From Sulfitobacter noctilucicola (GTDB lineage Bacteria > Pseudomonadota > Alphaproteobacteria > Rhodobacterales > Rhodobacteraceae): a stretch of DNA of 64,000 nucleotides. Shown here piece by piece: positions 16,166 through 25,121 of the stretch; position 1 is the stretch's first letter; every line of letters starts with the position of its first letter. The DNA lies in assembly GCF_000622385.1 (NCBI RefSeq), contig NZ_JASD01000008.1:2728001-2792000 (forward strand), given 5' to 3'. Position numbers and translations under genes: made by a program. The notes beneath the pieces were generated by a model. It saw only the letters and a program-made list of their open reading frames with translations. It did not search any database and was not told the DNA's origin.

Positions 16166-16368
16166 CACGGGGCAGCAAACGACCCCAAATAAAAACAAAA
16201 CCTAGCAGGTTTCATACAGGCACCTCGCTTTCATCAGACCAAGAGATCCGGCGCGCGGGCGAGCAGACATCCCCCCAGGTGGCGCGCGCAGTCGGACTTC
16301 CCCGCAAAGCGGGATCGAAACGGCGGGTTGATCAGTGGCAGCAGATCAGACCCGCCGTTTCTACATCC
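16166..16368 (+). ncRNA. candidate UpsM-like 5' leader RNA of mraZ
   Basis: In Rhodobacteraceae the dcw cluster is reported to have a long 5' leader (268 bases in R. sphaeroides) from which termination releases the sRNA UpsM. Here the last 270 bases before mraZ are non-coding, and a large hairpin sits 73 bases before the start codon, the place where the UpsM terminator would be expected. The boundaries given are set by that comparison and not by a visible promoter. Confidence 0.4.
16317..16361 (+). terminator. large hairpin in the mraZ leader (possible attenuator)
   Basis: GAAACGGCGGGTTGATC (16317-16333) pairs over 17 bp, with one bulge, with 16344-16361; the loop is 10 bases. It is followed by TACATCC and not by a T run, although the stem itself ends in GTTTC, so termination efficiency is uncertain. 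Confidence 0.5.
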
Positions 16369-16433
16369 AACACCATGTTCTCCGCGGGGGCGGACAGCAA
16401 AAAGCGCAAAGGCGCAAGTAGGGACGCGATACA

Positions 16434-16937
16434 GTGAGCCGCAGGTTCAGAGGCGAAAGCCACCACAAAGTCGATACGAAGGGGCGGGTGTCTATCCCAG
16501 CCTCTTTTCGGCGTGTGCTGGAGGCGGGCGACCCGAACTGGAAAAGCGGCGAAAACCCGGAGTTGGTCATTGTTTACGGTGACAAGCGCCGCAACTACCT
16601 TGAATGCTATACCATGCAGGCGATTGACGAGGTTGATGCCAAGATCGATGCCCTGCCACGCGGCAGTATGGAGCGTAAGATGCTTCAGCGTCTCTTCCAT
16701 GGCCAGTCCTTCCCTACAAATGTAGACGAGACAGGTCGTCTGGTGCTGCCTGCCAAGCTGCGTCAGAAGATCGATCTTGAGAACGAAGCCTTCTTTATCG
16801 CAGCGGGCGATACCTTCCAGATCTGGAAGACGGAAACCTACGACACGATTGAACGTGCCAAGGAAGAGGAATGGCTGGACGAACTGCCGGAAGACTTTGA
16901 TCCTATGGCGTTCCTCGACGGTTTGCCGGGGGAATAA
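16434..16937 (+). CDS. mraZ: transcriptional regulator MraZ
   Basis: A 167-residue MraZ, slightly longer than the 152 residues of E. coli. It has the two AbrB/SpoVT-like halves: [17 protein letters not shown] near residues 10-26 and [16 protein letters not shown] near residues 97-112, each with the DxxGRxxxP signature. MraZ forms a ring that binds TGGGN repeats and represses the dcw cluster. Translation starts at GTG 16434, supported by AGGGA 9 bases upstream; there is no in-frame ATG near. It is the first gene of the cluster and ends 4 bases before rsmH. Confidence 0.95.
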   Translation: MSRRFRGESHHKVDTKGRVSIPASFRRVLEAGDPNWKSGENPELVIVYGDKRRNYLECYTMQAIDEVDAKIDALPRGSMERKMLQRLFHGQSFPTNVDETGRLVLPAKLRQKIDLENEAFFIAAGDTFQIWKTETYDTIERAKEEEWLDELPEDFDPMAFLDGLPGE

Positions 16938-16941
16938 CGCG

Positions 16942-17937
16942 ATGGCTGCTGCGGCCCCCACATCAGATAAAGATGCTGCCCCCCATACACCTGTCTTATT
17001 GCGCCCCATCCTTGAGGCTGTCGCACCTGTCGAGGGTGTATGGCTGGATGGGACGTTCGGCGCTGGCGGCTATACGCGCGGTTTGCTGGATGCCGGTGCT
17101 GCGCGTGTCATAGCCGTGGACCGGGATCCGTTGGCATTCGAGATGGCAGCGGACTGGGTTGGTGATTACGGTGATCGTATCGTGATGCAGCAGGGCGTGT
17201 TCTCGAAGATGGACGAATACGCGCAGGATCTGGACGGTGTGGTCCTTGATCTGGGTGTCTCTTCCATGCAGTTGGATATCGCAGAGCGCGGTTTTTCTTT
17301 CATGCGCGATGGTCCGCTGGATATGCGTATGTCGCAGGACGGGCCGTCGGCGGCTGATATCGTGAATGGCGCAGACGAGGACGTGATTGCCTCTATCTTG
17401 TTTCAGTTTGGTGAAGAACGTGCATCCCGCCGCATAGCAAAGGCAATCGTTCGCGCCCGCGATGAGGCTCCGATTAAAACCACGCTTGAACTGGCACGGC
17501 TGGTCGAAGGCTGTCTGCCGCGCTCCAAGCCGGGGCAGAGCCATCCGGCAACCCGCAGCTTTCAAGCGTTGCGCATTGCGGTAAACGATGAATATGGCGA
17601 GCTGTTCCAAGGGCTTATGGCAGCTGAGCGGGCATTGAAACCTAGTGGTCAGCTGGCTGTTGTCACCTTCCATTCGGTCGAGGACCGGATGGTAAAGCGG
17701 TTCCTCACAGCGCGCTCAGGCGGCGGTGGGAATGCTAATCGCTTTGCGCCCGAAGTCGAACGGGCCAAGCCGCAATTTGACGTCAAAAAGCGCAAGGCGA
17801 TCGGACCGGACGCGCAAGAATTGGCAGAAAACCCACGGTCACGCTCTGCAAAGTTGCGCGTGGCGATCAGAACGGATGCGCCCAGCGGCGCGGTAGATGC
17901 AAAATCACTCGGCATGCCGATGGTGAAGGGGCTTTGA
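16942..17937 (+). CDS. rsmH: 16S rRNA (cytosine-1402-N4)-methyltransferase
   Basis: A 331-residue RsmH (MraW), which methylates N4 of C1402 in the decoding centre of 16S rRNA using SAM. Visible are [13 protein letters not shown] at the N-terminus, the SAM-binding loop [14 protein letters not shown] near residue 35, the [10 protein letters not shown] motif near 105, [15 protein letters not shown] following it, and the C-terminal [12 protein letters not shown] near 246. The frame extends upstream into mraZ, but the ATG at 16942, 4 bases after the mraZ stop and preceded by GGGGGA, gives the usual N-terminus. It is followed after 5 bases by ftsL. Confidence 0.97.
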   Translation: MAAAAPTSDKDAAPHTPVLLRPILEAVAPVEGVWLDGTFGAGGYTRGLLDAGAARVIAVDRDPLAFEMAADWVGDYGDRIVMQQGVFSKMDEYAQDLDGVVLDLGVSSMQLDIAERGFSFMRDGPLDMRMSQDGPSAADIVNGADEDVIASILFQFGEERASRRIAKAIVRARDEAPIKTTLELARLVEGCLPRSKPGQSHPATRSFQALRIAVNDEYGELFQGLMAAERALKPSGQLAVVTFHSVEDRMVKRFLTARSGGGGNANRFAPEVERAKPQFDVKKRKAIGPDAQELAENPRSRSAKLRVAIRTDAPSGAVDAKSLGMPMVKGL

Positions 17938-17942
17938 GATAG

Positions 17943-18299
17943 ATGCGGGCGATACTTCATATCCTGACGACAATCGCGGTGATTGCATTGGCTTTCTGGG
18001 CCTACCGCGAGAACTACGCGACGCAGCAGGCGCTGTCCGAGGCGGATAAGCTGCATGCAAACATCCGTGACGCCCATTCCCGCCTTGCAGTGCTGAAGGC
18101 TGAATGGGCCTACCAGAACCGCCCCGAACGTCTGCGCGACTTGGCAGAGATCAATTTCGAGCGTCTGGGCTTGTTGCCCTTGCACCCGGACCAGTTTGGC
18201 CGTGTGGACGAGGTGGCCTATCCACCTGCACCGCTCCTGCCGATTACCAACCCTGTCGATGTTTCCAGTGCCGCCGCTGATGACGAGGACCCGCTATGA
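17943..18299 (+). CDS. ftsL: cell division protein FtsL
   Basis: A 118-residue bitopic protein with one membrane helix (residues 4-20) and a periplasmic coiled coil (about 24-60, LSEADKLHANIRDAHSRLAVLKAEW), ending in the short conserved patch RLRDLAEINFERLGLLPL. Size, topology and position between rsmH and ftsI identify it as FtsL, a part of the FtsQLB complex that activates FtsWI. Its stop overlaps the ftsI start by 4 bases, implying coupled translation. Confidence 0.88.
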   Translation: MRAILHILTTIAVIALAFWAYRENYATQQALSEADKLHANIRDAHSRLAVLKAEWAYQNRPERLRDLAEINFERLGLLPLHPDQFGRVDEVAYPPAPLLPITNPVDVSSAAADDEDPL

Positions 18300-20086
18300 T
18301 CCGCACGCCCCTGCGCCCGCTTGCCCGTATCCTAGAGGCCCGCCAAAAAGGCGAAAACCCCGATGCGATCGAGAACGAGAACAAGCGTATCCGGCATGAG
18401 CAGATGCGCGATCAGTCGCGCCTTCGCGCGGAAGGCCGGCTTCTGGTGCTTGGTGCGTTTTTCTTTTGTGCGTTTGCCGTTGTCGGTGCGCGCATGGCAA
18501 TGTTGGCAAGCACTGATCCGGTTGAACCACGGGCACACGCCCCCGGTGCCGTCATTTCGGCCAGCCGTGCAGACATCGTAGACCGCAACGGCAATCTGCT
18601 GGCAACGAACTTTGACACACACGCGCTCTATGCCCAGCCGCGTCACATGGTTGATCCGATAATGGCGGCAAAAGGATTGGTCAAAGTCTTTCCCGATCTG
18701 AATGAAGAGCGGCTGATCAAAGACTTTACGGGCAAGCGCAAGTTCCTGTGGATTAAAAAGAAAATCAGCCCCGAGCAAAAACAGGCAGTCCATGACATCG
18801 GTGATCCAGGCTTGCTGTTCGCGCCACGCGATATGCGCCTGTATCCAAATGGCTCACTGGCCGCGCATGTGATGGGCGGGGCGTCTTACGGCAAGGAAGG
18901 CGTACATGCTGCGGAAGTAATTGGTGTAGCAGGGGTCGAGAAATACTTCGACGATTACCTGCGTGATCCTGCCAATGCGGGTAAGCCGTTGCAGCTTTCG
19001 CTGGATCTGACAGTGCAGGCCGCAGCGGAGCGTGTGCTTTGGGGTGGCATGAAGCTCATGAACGCCAAGGGCGCGACCAGCGTTCTGATGGATGTGAAAA
19101 CCGGCGAAGTGATTTCCGTGGTCTCTCTGCCGACATTCGACCCCAACAACCGCCCACGGCCCGCTGTTGAAGGCGATGCATCAGACAGTCCACTGTTCAA
19201 CCGGTCGGTGCAGGGCGTCTATGAATTAGGATCTGTCTTCAAGATTTTCACCGCCACGCAGGCGATCGAACTGGGGCTGGTCAATGCAAATACGATCATC
19301 AACACGGGCACCCCGCTCAAGGTTGGCGGGTTCAAGATCGGCGAATTTCAGGGCAAGAATTACGGCAAGCTGTCGGTGCAGGACATTATCGTAAAGTCGT
19401 CGAACCGTGGAACGGGCCGCATGGCCTTGCAGATCGGTGTGAACCGCCAGAAGGAATTCTTGCAGAGCCTGGGCTTTTTTGAGGCAACCCCGTTCGAGAT
19501 CGTCGAAGCAGGTGGCGGTAAGCCGTTGTTGCCCAAACGCTGGACAGATTTGTCGACAGTAACAATTTCTTACGGGCACGGTTTGTCCACATCACCGATG
19601 CACTTGGCCGCCGGTTATGCGGCAATTGCCAACGGCGGCTACAAAGTGAAGCCCACGTTGCTGAAGCAGGACAAGCCGGTGCAGGGCCCCCGCGTCATGT
19701 CAGAACGTGCAGCGCGCGACGGGCGCAACATGTTGCGTGCCGTGGTGGCCAAAGGCACGGCAAGTTTTGCGCGCGTTCCGGGATACTTTGTCGGTGGCAA
19801 AACCGGCACTGCCGACAAGCCAAAGCCGCGCGGTGGCTACTACAAAAAGAAAACCCTTGCCACATTCGCGTCGATCTTTCCCTCCCATGATCCCAAGTAC
19901 GTGCTGATCGTCACGCTGGATGAGCCTTCTGAGAATTCGGGCGAAAAGCCACGCCGGACTGCAGGTTGGACGGCGGTGCCCGTTGCGGCAGAAATGATCC
20001 GCCGCGTTGCTCCTTTGTTGGGGTTGCGACCGACTGTTGAACCCGTCAGCGAGGCCGTGGTAACGCTGACCAGCAGCAGCAACTGA
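18296..20086 (+). CDS. ftsI: division-specific transpeptidase FtsI (PBP3)
   Basis: A 596-residue class B penicillin-binding protein that cross-links septal peptidoglycan. A basic cytoplasmic tail of about 45 residues precedes one membrane helix (about 50-70); the dimerisation domain starts with SRADIVDRNGNLLAT near 92. The transpeptidase domain has the active-site SVFK (S313, K316), SSN at 368-370 and KTG at 502-504. The start ATG overlaps the ftsL end by 4 bases. A comparatively long basic N-tail is common in alphaproteobacterial FtsI. Confidence 0.95.
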   Translation: MIRTPLRPLARILEARQKGENPDAIENENKRIRHEQMRDQSRLRAEGRLLVLGAFFFCAFAVVGARMAMLASTDPVEPRAHAPGAVISASRADIVDRNGNLLATNFDTHALYAQPRHMVDPIMAAKGLVKVFPDLNEERLIKDFTGKRKFLWIKKKISPEQKQAVHDIGDPGLLFAPRDMRLYPNGSLAAHVMGGASYGKEGVHAAEVIGVAGVEKYFDDYLRDPANAGKPLQLSLDLTVQAAAERVLWGGMKLMNAKGATSVLMDVKTGEVISVVSLPTFDPNNRPRPAVEGDASDSPLFNRSVQGVYELGSVFKIFTATQAIELGLVNANTIINTGTPLKVGGFKIGEFQGKNYGKLSVQDIIVKSSNRGTGRMALQIGVNRQKEFLQSLGFFEATPFEIVEAGGGKPLLPKRWTDLSTVTISYGHGLSTSPMHLAAGYAAIANGGYKVKPTLLKQDKPVQGPRVMSERAARDGRNMLRAVVAKGTASFARVPGYFVGGKTGTADKPKPRGGYYKKKTLATFASIFPSHDPKYVLIVTLDEPSENSGEKPRRTAGWTAVPVAAEMIRRVAPLLGLRPTVEPVSEAVVTLTSSSN

Positions 20087-20101
20087 GCAAAGAAGACAGC
20101 C

Positions 20102-21583
20102 ATGTCCACCCGCACCGTTTCGCTTTCATCTTTAGGGCTTACGGGTCGGGGTGGCGGGAATCCCGACATCACCGGTATTGCCGTGGACAGCCGCGAAGTG
20201 CGCGATGGCTATCTTTTTGCCGCGATGCCTGGAAGTCGCGTGCACGGTGCAGAATTCATTCAATACGCTCTGCGGCAAGGGGCCGTTGCAGTTCTGACTG
20301 ATGCTGAAGGTGCTGCAATTGCAGCTGACCTGATGGCTGAGGCGGGAACGACCGTTGTGGTATCAGACGCGCCGAGAGAGGCGCTGGCGCGTACCGCCGC
20401 GCTTTGGTTCGGTGCGCAGCCCAAGACCATGGTGGCCGTGACCGGAACAAACGGTAAGACATCCGTGTCGACCTTTGTGCGCCAGATCTGGATTGAAATG
20501 GGGATGCAGGCGGTCAACCTTGGCACGACCGGTGTCGAGGGGGCCTGGACCGCACCGCTGGCCCATACCACGCCAGAGCCGATTACCCTGCATCGCGCTT
20601 TGTCGGAGGCGGCTGCAAACGGTATCACCCATGCCGCGATGGAAGCATCTTCGCACGGTCTTGATCAGCGGCGCCTTGACGGTGTTACGCTGAAAGCGGC
20701 AGGTTTTACGAATTTTACGCAGGACCATCTGGATTATCACGAAACCTTTGAGGCTTACTTTGACGCCAAGGCGGGGCTTTTTGCCCGTGTCTTGCCCGAG
20801 GACGGCACAGCGGTGATCAACATTGATGATCCCAAAGGCGTCGAGATGGCAGCAATTGCACGGGCGCGTGGCTGCGAAGTTATGACAGTGGGACGCGATG
20901 CAGGCGACCTGCACCTCGCGGCGCAAAGGTTTGATGCGACGGGGCAGGATCTGCGGTTCTCCTACCGTGGCAAGGAATACCAAAAACGGCTGAACCTGAT
21001 CGGTGGGTTTCAGGCGGAAAACGTGCTGCTGGCTTGTGGACTTGTGATCGCTTGTGGTGCGGATGCTGCGGATGTCTTTGATACGCTGCCGCACCTCACA
21101 ACGGTCCGGGGCCGCATGCAACTGGCTGCGACACGCGATAATGGCGGGGCGGTCTTTGTGGATTATGCCCACACGCCAGACGCGATTGCGACAGCGCTTC
21201 AGGCGATGCGCCCTCATGTAATGGGCCGACTTGTAGCGATCGTGGGGGCAGGCGGCGATCGGGACGCAGGCAAGCGACCATTGATGGGAGCTGCTGCGGC
21301 GCAACATGCCGATCTGGTGATTGTGACCGATGACAATCCGCGCTCCGAAGACCCTGCAGCAATCCGCGCCGCGGTGTTGGAAGGCGCGCCAGAGGCCAGA
21401 GAAGTCGGCGACCGCGCCGAAGCGATCCTGCGCGGCGTTGATATGATCGGCCCCGGTGATGCGCTTCTGGTGGCCGGCAAGGGACATGAAACAGGGCAGA
21501 CCATCGGTGACGATGTGCTGCCTTTTGATGATGTGGAACAGGCAAGCGTTGCGGTGGCGGCACTTGACGGGAGATTGGCATGA
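20102..21583 (+). CDS. murE: UDP-MurNAc-L-Ala-D-Glu:meso-diaminopimelate ligase
   Basis: A 493-residue Mur ligase adding the third amino acid of the peptidoglycan stem. The ATP-binding motif TGTNGKTS lies at residues 114-121, the central domain has HAAMEASSHGLDQRR near 180, and DNPR at about 411-414 is the signature of enzymes specific for meso-diaminopimelate. The start has GGACAG-type spacing after ftsI (15-base gap), and the stop overlaps murF by 4 bases. Confidence 0.96.
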   Translation: MSTRTVSLSSLGLTGRGGGNPDITGIAVDSREVRDGYLFAAMPGSRVHGAEFIQYALRQGAVAVLTDAEGAAIAADLMAEAGTTVVVSDAPREALARTAALWFGAQPKTMVAVTGTNGKTSVSTFVRQIWIEMGMQAVNLGTTGVEGAWTAPLAHTTPEPITLHRALSEAAANGITHAAMEASSHGLDQRRLDGVTLKAAGFTNFTQDHLDYHETFEAYFDAKAGLFARVLPEDGTAVINIDDPKGVEMAAIARARGCEVMTVGRDAGDLHLAAQRFDATGQDLRFSYRGKEYQKRLNLIGGFQAENVLLACGLVIACGADAADVFDTLPHLTTVRGRMQLAATRDNGGAVFVDYAHTPDAIATALQAMRPHVMGRLVAIVGAGGDRDAGKRPLMGAAAAQHADLVIVTDDNPRSEDPAAIRAAVLEGAPEAREVGDRAEAILRGVDMIGPGDALLVAGKGHETGQTIGDDVLPFDDVEQASVAVAALDGRLA

Positions 21584-23007
21584 GCTTGTGGACAAGTGAG
21601 CAGGCAGCTGCGGCAACCGGTGGACGCGCCGTAGGACAATGGATCTGCGAAGGTGTGTCGATTGACACCCGTACGCTTGAGAAGGGCGATTTGTTTGTTG
21701 CGCTGACAGATGTGCGTGACGGACACGACTTCGTCGCGCAGGCGCTGGAGAAAGGCGCAGGTGCTGCACTTGTGTCCCGCGTGCCAGAAGGTGTGCCGGA
21801 AGATGCGCCGCTGTTGATCGTCAAAGATGTGCTGACCGGACTGGAGGCATTGGGCGCCGCAGGGCGCGCACGGACCGCCGCCAAGGTGGCTGCTGTCACA
21901 GGCAGCGTCGGCAAGACCTCGACCAAGGAAATGCTATTGGCGATGCTCTCTGATCAGGGCCGCACCCATGCCTCGGTGGCAAGTTATAACAACCACTGGG
22001 GTGTGCCGCTGACGCTTGCGCGGATGCCGCAGGACACGGAATATGCTGTCATTGAAATCGGAATGAACCATCCGGGTGAGATCGCGCCGCTGGCACGCAT
22101 GGCGCAGCCTGAAGTGGCTATGGTGACAACTGTGGCGGCAGCACATCTTGAAGCTTTCGAGAATGTCGCAGGCATTGCGGTGGAAAAGGCGTCGATTTTT
22201 GAAGGCGTAGCGCCCGGTGGTGTGGCTGTTATCAACGCCGATATCGAACACGCCGCAATCCTGATGGCCAAGGCAGTCGACCGTAAGCTGCGCGAGATCG
22301 AGTTCGGCGAGAACGGCTTCCAATTCAAGCTGTTGGAGGTTGATGTTCAGGCTGATGCGACGGTGGTTCAGGCTGATGCAGACGGCACACCTTTGTTGTT
22401 CAAGATTGCCACGCCGGGGCGGCATTTCGCGATGAACGGTCTTGGCGCACTGGCCGTGGTGCAGGCTTTGGGGGCCGATCTGGCGCTGGCCGCGCAATCA
22501 TTGGGACGCTGGACCCCATATGCCGGGCGCGGCGTCCGCGAGACAATCGTGCTCGATCCGGTCGAAACCCATCTGACACTGGATCTGATTGACGACAGTT
22601 ACAACGCCAACCCGACCTCGATGGCGGCGTCGCTTGAAGTGCTGGCGGCAAGCCCCGTAACCCACGACATCGGCAGGGTCAGCAAGGGAAGGCGCATTGC
22701 TTTCCTTGGTGACATGAAAGAACTTGGCTCAGACGAGATCGCCTTGCACGCGGGTCTGGCGCATCTGGACGCGACCAAGACCCTTGATGTTGTACACTGT
22801 ATCGGGCCGCTGATGCGCTCGCTCTATGATCTGTTGCCCGAACACCAGCGTGGTGACTGGACCGAAACATCGGAAGAGATGTTAACCGGTCTGCGTCAGA
22901 AACTCGACTCGGGCGATGTGGTGCTGGCCAAGGGATCTTTGTCGATGAAATTGGGCAGAATTGTTGACGCCATCCGCAAAATGGGCCATCGCAGTGACGA
23001 TACATAG
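21580..23007 (+). CDS. murF: UDP-MurNAc-tripeptide:D-Ala-D-Ala ligase
   Basis: A 475-residue Mur ligase that attaches D-Ala-D-Ala to complete the pentapeptide precursor. The ATP loop is TGSVGKTSTKEM near residue 107, followed by NNHWGVPLTLAR, EIGMNHPGEI near 160, DDSYNANPTSM near 338 and the C-terminal KGSLSMKLGRIV. The ATG at 21580 overlaps the murE stop. After it, 42 bases precede mraY. Confidence 0.96.
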   Translation: MSLWTSEQAAAATGGRAVGQWICEGVSIDTRTLEKGDLFVALTDVRDGHDFVAQALEKGAGAALVSRVPEGVPEDAPLLIVKDVLTGLEALGAAGRARTAAKVAAVTGSVGKTSTKEMLLAMLSDQGRTHASVASYNNHWGVPLTLARMPQDTEYAVIEIGMNHPGEIAPLARMAQPEVAMVTTVAAAHLEAFENVAGIAVEKASIFEGVAPGGVAVINADIEHAAILMAKAVDRKLREIEFGENGFQFKLLEVDVQADATVVQADADGTPLLFKIATPGRHFAMNGLGALAVVQALGADLALAAQSLGRWTPYAGRGVRETIVLDPVETHLTLDLIDDSYNANPTSMAASLEVLAASPVTHDIGRVSKGRRIAFLGDMKELGSDEIALHAGLAHLDATKTLDVVHCIGPLMRSLYDLLPEHQRGDWTETSEEMLTGLRQKLDSGDVVLAKGSLSMKLGRIVDAIRKMGHRSDDT

Positions 23008-23049
23008 ATGGGTGTGCGGCCCACTACATGATGATGAGGGACGCATAAG

Positions 23050-24132
23050 ATGCTCTATTGGTTGACCCTGCTGTCGGATGGTGGCGATTTCTTTAACCTA
23101 TTCCGCTATATCACCTTCCGTGCGGGCGGGGCGTTTCTGACTGCGCTTATCTTCGGGTTCCTGTTTGGCAAACCACTGATTGCTGTGCTGCGCCGCCGTC
23201 AGGGCAAAGGCCAGCCCATTCGTGATGACGGCCCCGAAGGGCATTTTGTCAAGGCGGGGACGCCGACAATGGGCGGGCTGTTGATCGTCGGGGCGTTGCT
23301 GACTTCCACATTGCTGTGGGCGCGGCTCGATAATCCGTTTGTCTGGCTGGTGCTGTTTGTCACGATGAGCTTTGCCGCCATCGGGTTTGCTGATGACTAC
23401 GCAAAAGTAAGCAAGCAGAATACCAAGGGCGTTTCTTCTAAGGTGCGGTTGTTATTGGGTTTTCTGATCTCTGCCATCGCAGGGTATTGGGCCGCGCAAT
23501 ACCATCCCGAGGCGCTGCAATACCAGCTGGCGCTGCCGATCTTCAAAGACACGCTGATTAATCTTGGCTTCTTCTTCGTTCCCTTCGCGGTCATTGTGAT
23601 CGTTGGGGCCGCGAATGCGGTAAACCTGACGGACGGTCTGGACGGGCTGGCGATTATGCCGGTGATGATCGCCGCCGGCACGCTGGGTGTGATTTCTTAT
23701 GCTGTCGGTCGGGTTGACTTCACCGAATATCTGGATGTGCACTATGTACCCGGCACAGGTGAGATCCTTATTTTCACTGCCGGTCTTTTTGGCGGCGGGC
23801 TCGGCTTTCTATGGTACAATGCGCCACCTGCGGCGGTGTTCATGGGCGATACAGGCTCGCTTGCACTTGGCGGCGCCTTGGGTGCGATTGCGGTATCCAC
23901 CAAGCACGAGCTGGTGCTGGCCATTGTCGGCGGGCTTTTTGTCGTCGAAGCACTGTCGGTTATCATTCAGGTGCTTTACTTCAAGCGCACCGGCAAGCGG
24001 GTGTTCCTGATGGCACCGATCCACCACCACTATGAAAAGAAGGGTTGGGCAGAGCCGCAGATCGTCATCCGTTTCTGGATCATCTCGCTTATCCTCGCCA
24101 TCATCGGTCTGGCCACGCTTAAGGTCCGGTGA
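23050..24132 (+). CDS. mraY: phospho-MurNAc-pentapeptide translocase
   Basis: A 360-residue integral membrane enzyme with about ten helices that forms lipid I from UDP-MurNAc-pentapeptide and undecaprenyl phosphate. Family signatures are [10 protein letters not shown] near residue 73, [15 protein letters not shown] near 115 with the metal-binding aspartates, [13 protein letters not shown] near 190, [12 protein letters not shown] near 265, and [12 protein letters not shown] near 322. It ends 7 bases before the stop of the convergent glsA gene, which interrupts the cluster. Confidence 0.97.
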   Translation: MLYWLTLLSDGGDFFNLFRYITFRAGGAFLTALIFGFLFGKPLIAVLRRRQGKGQPIRDDGPEGHFVKAGTPTMGGLLIVGALLTSTLLWARLDNPFVWLVLFVTMSFAAIGFADDYAKVSKQNTKGVSSKVRLLLGFLISAIAGYWAAQYHPEALQYQLALPIFKDTLINLGFFFVPFAVIVIVGAANAVNLTDGLDGLAIMPVMIAAGTLGVISYAVGRVDFTEYLDVHYVPGTGEILIFTAGLFGGGLGFLWYNAPPAAVFMGDTGSLALGGALGAIAVSTKHELVLAIVGGLFVVEALSVIIQVLYFKRTGKRVFLMAPIHHHYEKKGWAEPQIVIRFWIISLILAIIGLATLKVR

Positions 24133-24138
24133 ACTCGC

Positions 24139-25029
24139 TTAGAAGATCGACCAGTTCATTTTGCGGGCAAGTGTCGCAAGGGCTTCGGTGCCTTTGAGGC
24201 TGTTTCCATAGCGATTGAGACCGGGTGACCAGACCGCGATAGCAGCGGTCCCCGGCACAATTGCCAGAATGCCGCCGCCAACGCCCGACTTCCCCGGAAT
24301 ACCCACGCGGTAGGCAAAGTCGCCCGAGCCATCATAATGCCCGCAAGTCAGCATCAAGGCATTCAAGCGGCGGACCCGTGCGGTAGACAAAAGGCGCGGT
24401 CCTGTCGCGGCATCCATCAGGAACCGGCCTGCCATCGCAAGCTGGGTGGTCGTCATCTCAAGCGCGCAGTGGTGGAAATACGTGCCAAGTGTCATCTCCG
24501 GCGCGTTTTTCAGGTTGTCGAACGACGCCAGAAAATGCGCGAGGGCGAAGTTGCGGTGACCATGTGCTGTCTCGGAGGCGGCGACGGCCTCGTTGATGTG
24601 GATGTCATCGGACCCTGCTGCCGTGCGAATAAACTGCACGATTTCCGCCAGCGCATCGCGCGGCGCACGGCCGGACAGAATCTCATCGGTCGTGACGATG
24701 GCACCTGCATTGATGAATGGGTTTCGCGGGCGGCCGCCCTCGTGTTCAAGCTGAACAATGGAGTTGAAGGCCAGACCGGAGGGTTCGCGGCTGACCCGCT
24801 GCCACAACTGGTCACCCGAACGCCCCAAAGCGATGGCGAGCGTAAAGACCTTGGTCACAGATTGCACAGAGAAGCGGGTGTCGCTGTCGCCGGCGCTGTG
24901 AATTTTTCCATCGGCGGTGACAACGGTAATCGCGAATTGCGCAGGGTCTACGCGGGCAAGTTCGGGGATATAGCTGGCAGGCGTGCCCCAATTGGCATCG
25001 GTGCGCAGGTCAGCGTCAAGTTCACTCAA
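24139..25029 (-). CDS. glsA: glutaminase A
   Basis: A 296-residue glutaminase of the serine-dependent beta-lactamase-like fold, converting glutamine to glutamate and ammonia. The catalytic S57-V-T-K60 is in SVQSVTK, and family patches PRNPFINAGAI near 125, HRNFALAHF near 177 and GKSGVGGGILAIVPG near 245 are intact. It lies antisense inside the dcw cluster, convergent with mraY and divergent from murD (92-base gap), so it is either separately promoted or opposed by cluster transcription. Glutamate is a precursor of the peptidoglycan stem peptide, but a functional link is inference. Confidence 0.93.
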   Translation of the reverse strand: MSELDADLRTDANWGTPASYIPELARVDPAQFAITVVTADGKIHSAGDSDTRFSVQSVTKVFTLAIALGRSGDQLWQRVSREPSGLAFNSIVQLEHEGGRPRNPFINAGAIVTTDEILSGRAPRDALAEIVQFIRTAAGSDDIHINEAVAASETAHGHRNFALAHFLASFDNLKNAPEMTLGTYFHHCALEMTTTQLAMAGRFLMDAATGPRLLSTARVRRLNALMLTCGHYDGSGDFAYRVGIPGKSGVGGGILAIVPGTAAIAVWSPGLNRYGNSLKGTEALATLARKMNWSIF

Positions 25030-25121
25030 AAGCGTATCAAGATCGGGAATGGGCCTGCTCCGGCTTGTGAATAGGGCGCATCGGCATCATGGTGCCGCTG
25101 ACAACTAACAGGGGTAAGGCA

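Larger units (their letters stand above)
15574..16433. other. 860-base non-coding region before the dcw cluster
   Basis: No credible gene lies here: the open frames lack ribosome sites and have no protein-like composition. The left part (15580-15960) is G-rich on the plus strand and holds phased GGG repeats. The middle holds a perfect DnaA box. At 16089-16105 TTGGG-TATAAAT-CCCAA is a small dyad around a TATAAA that could serve as a -10 box, without a matching -35. The last 270 bases would be the mraZ leader and include two hairpins: CCCGC-AAA-GCGGG at 16301-16313 and the large one at 16317-16361. Details are given in separate entries. Confidence 0.7.
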
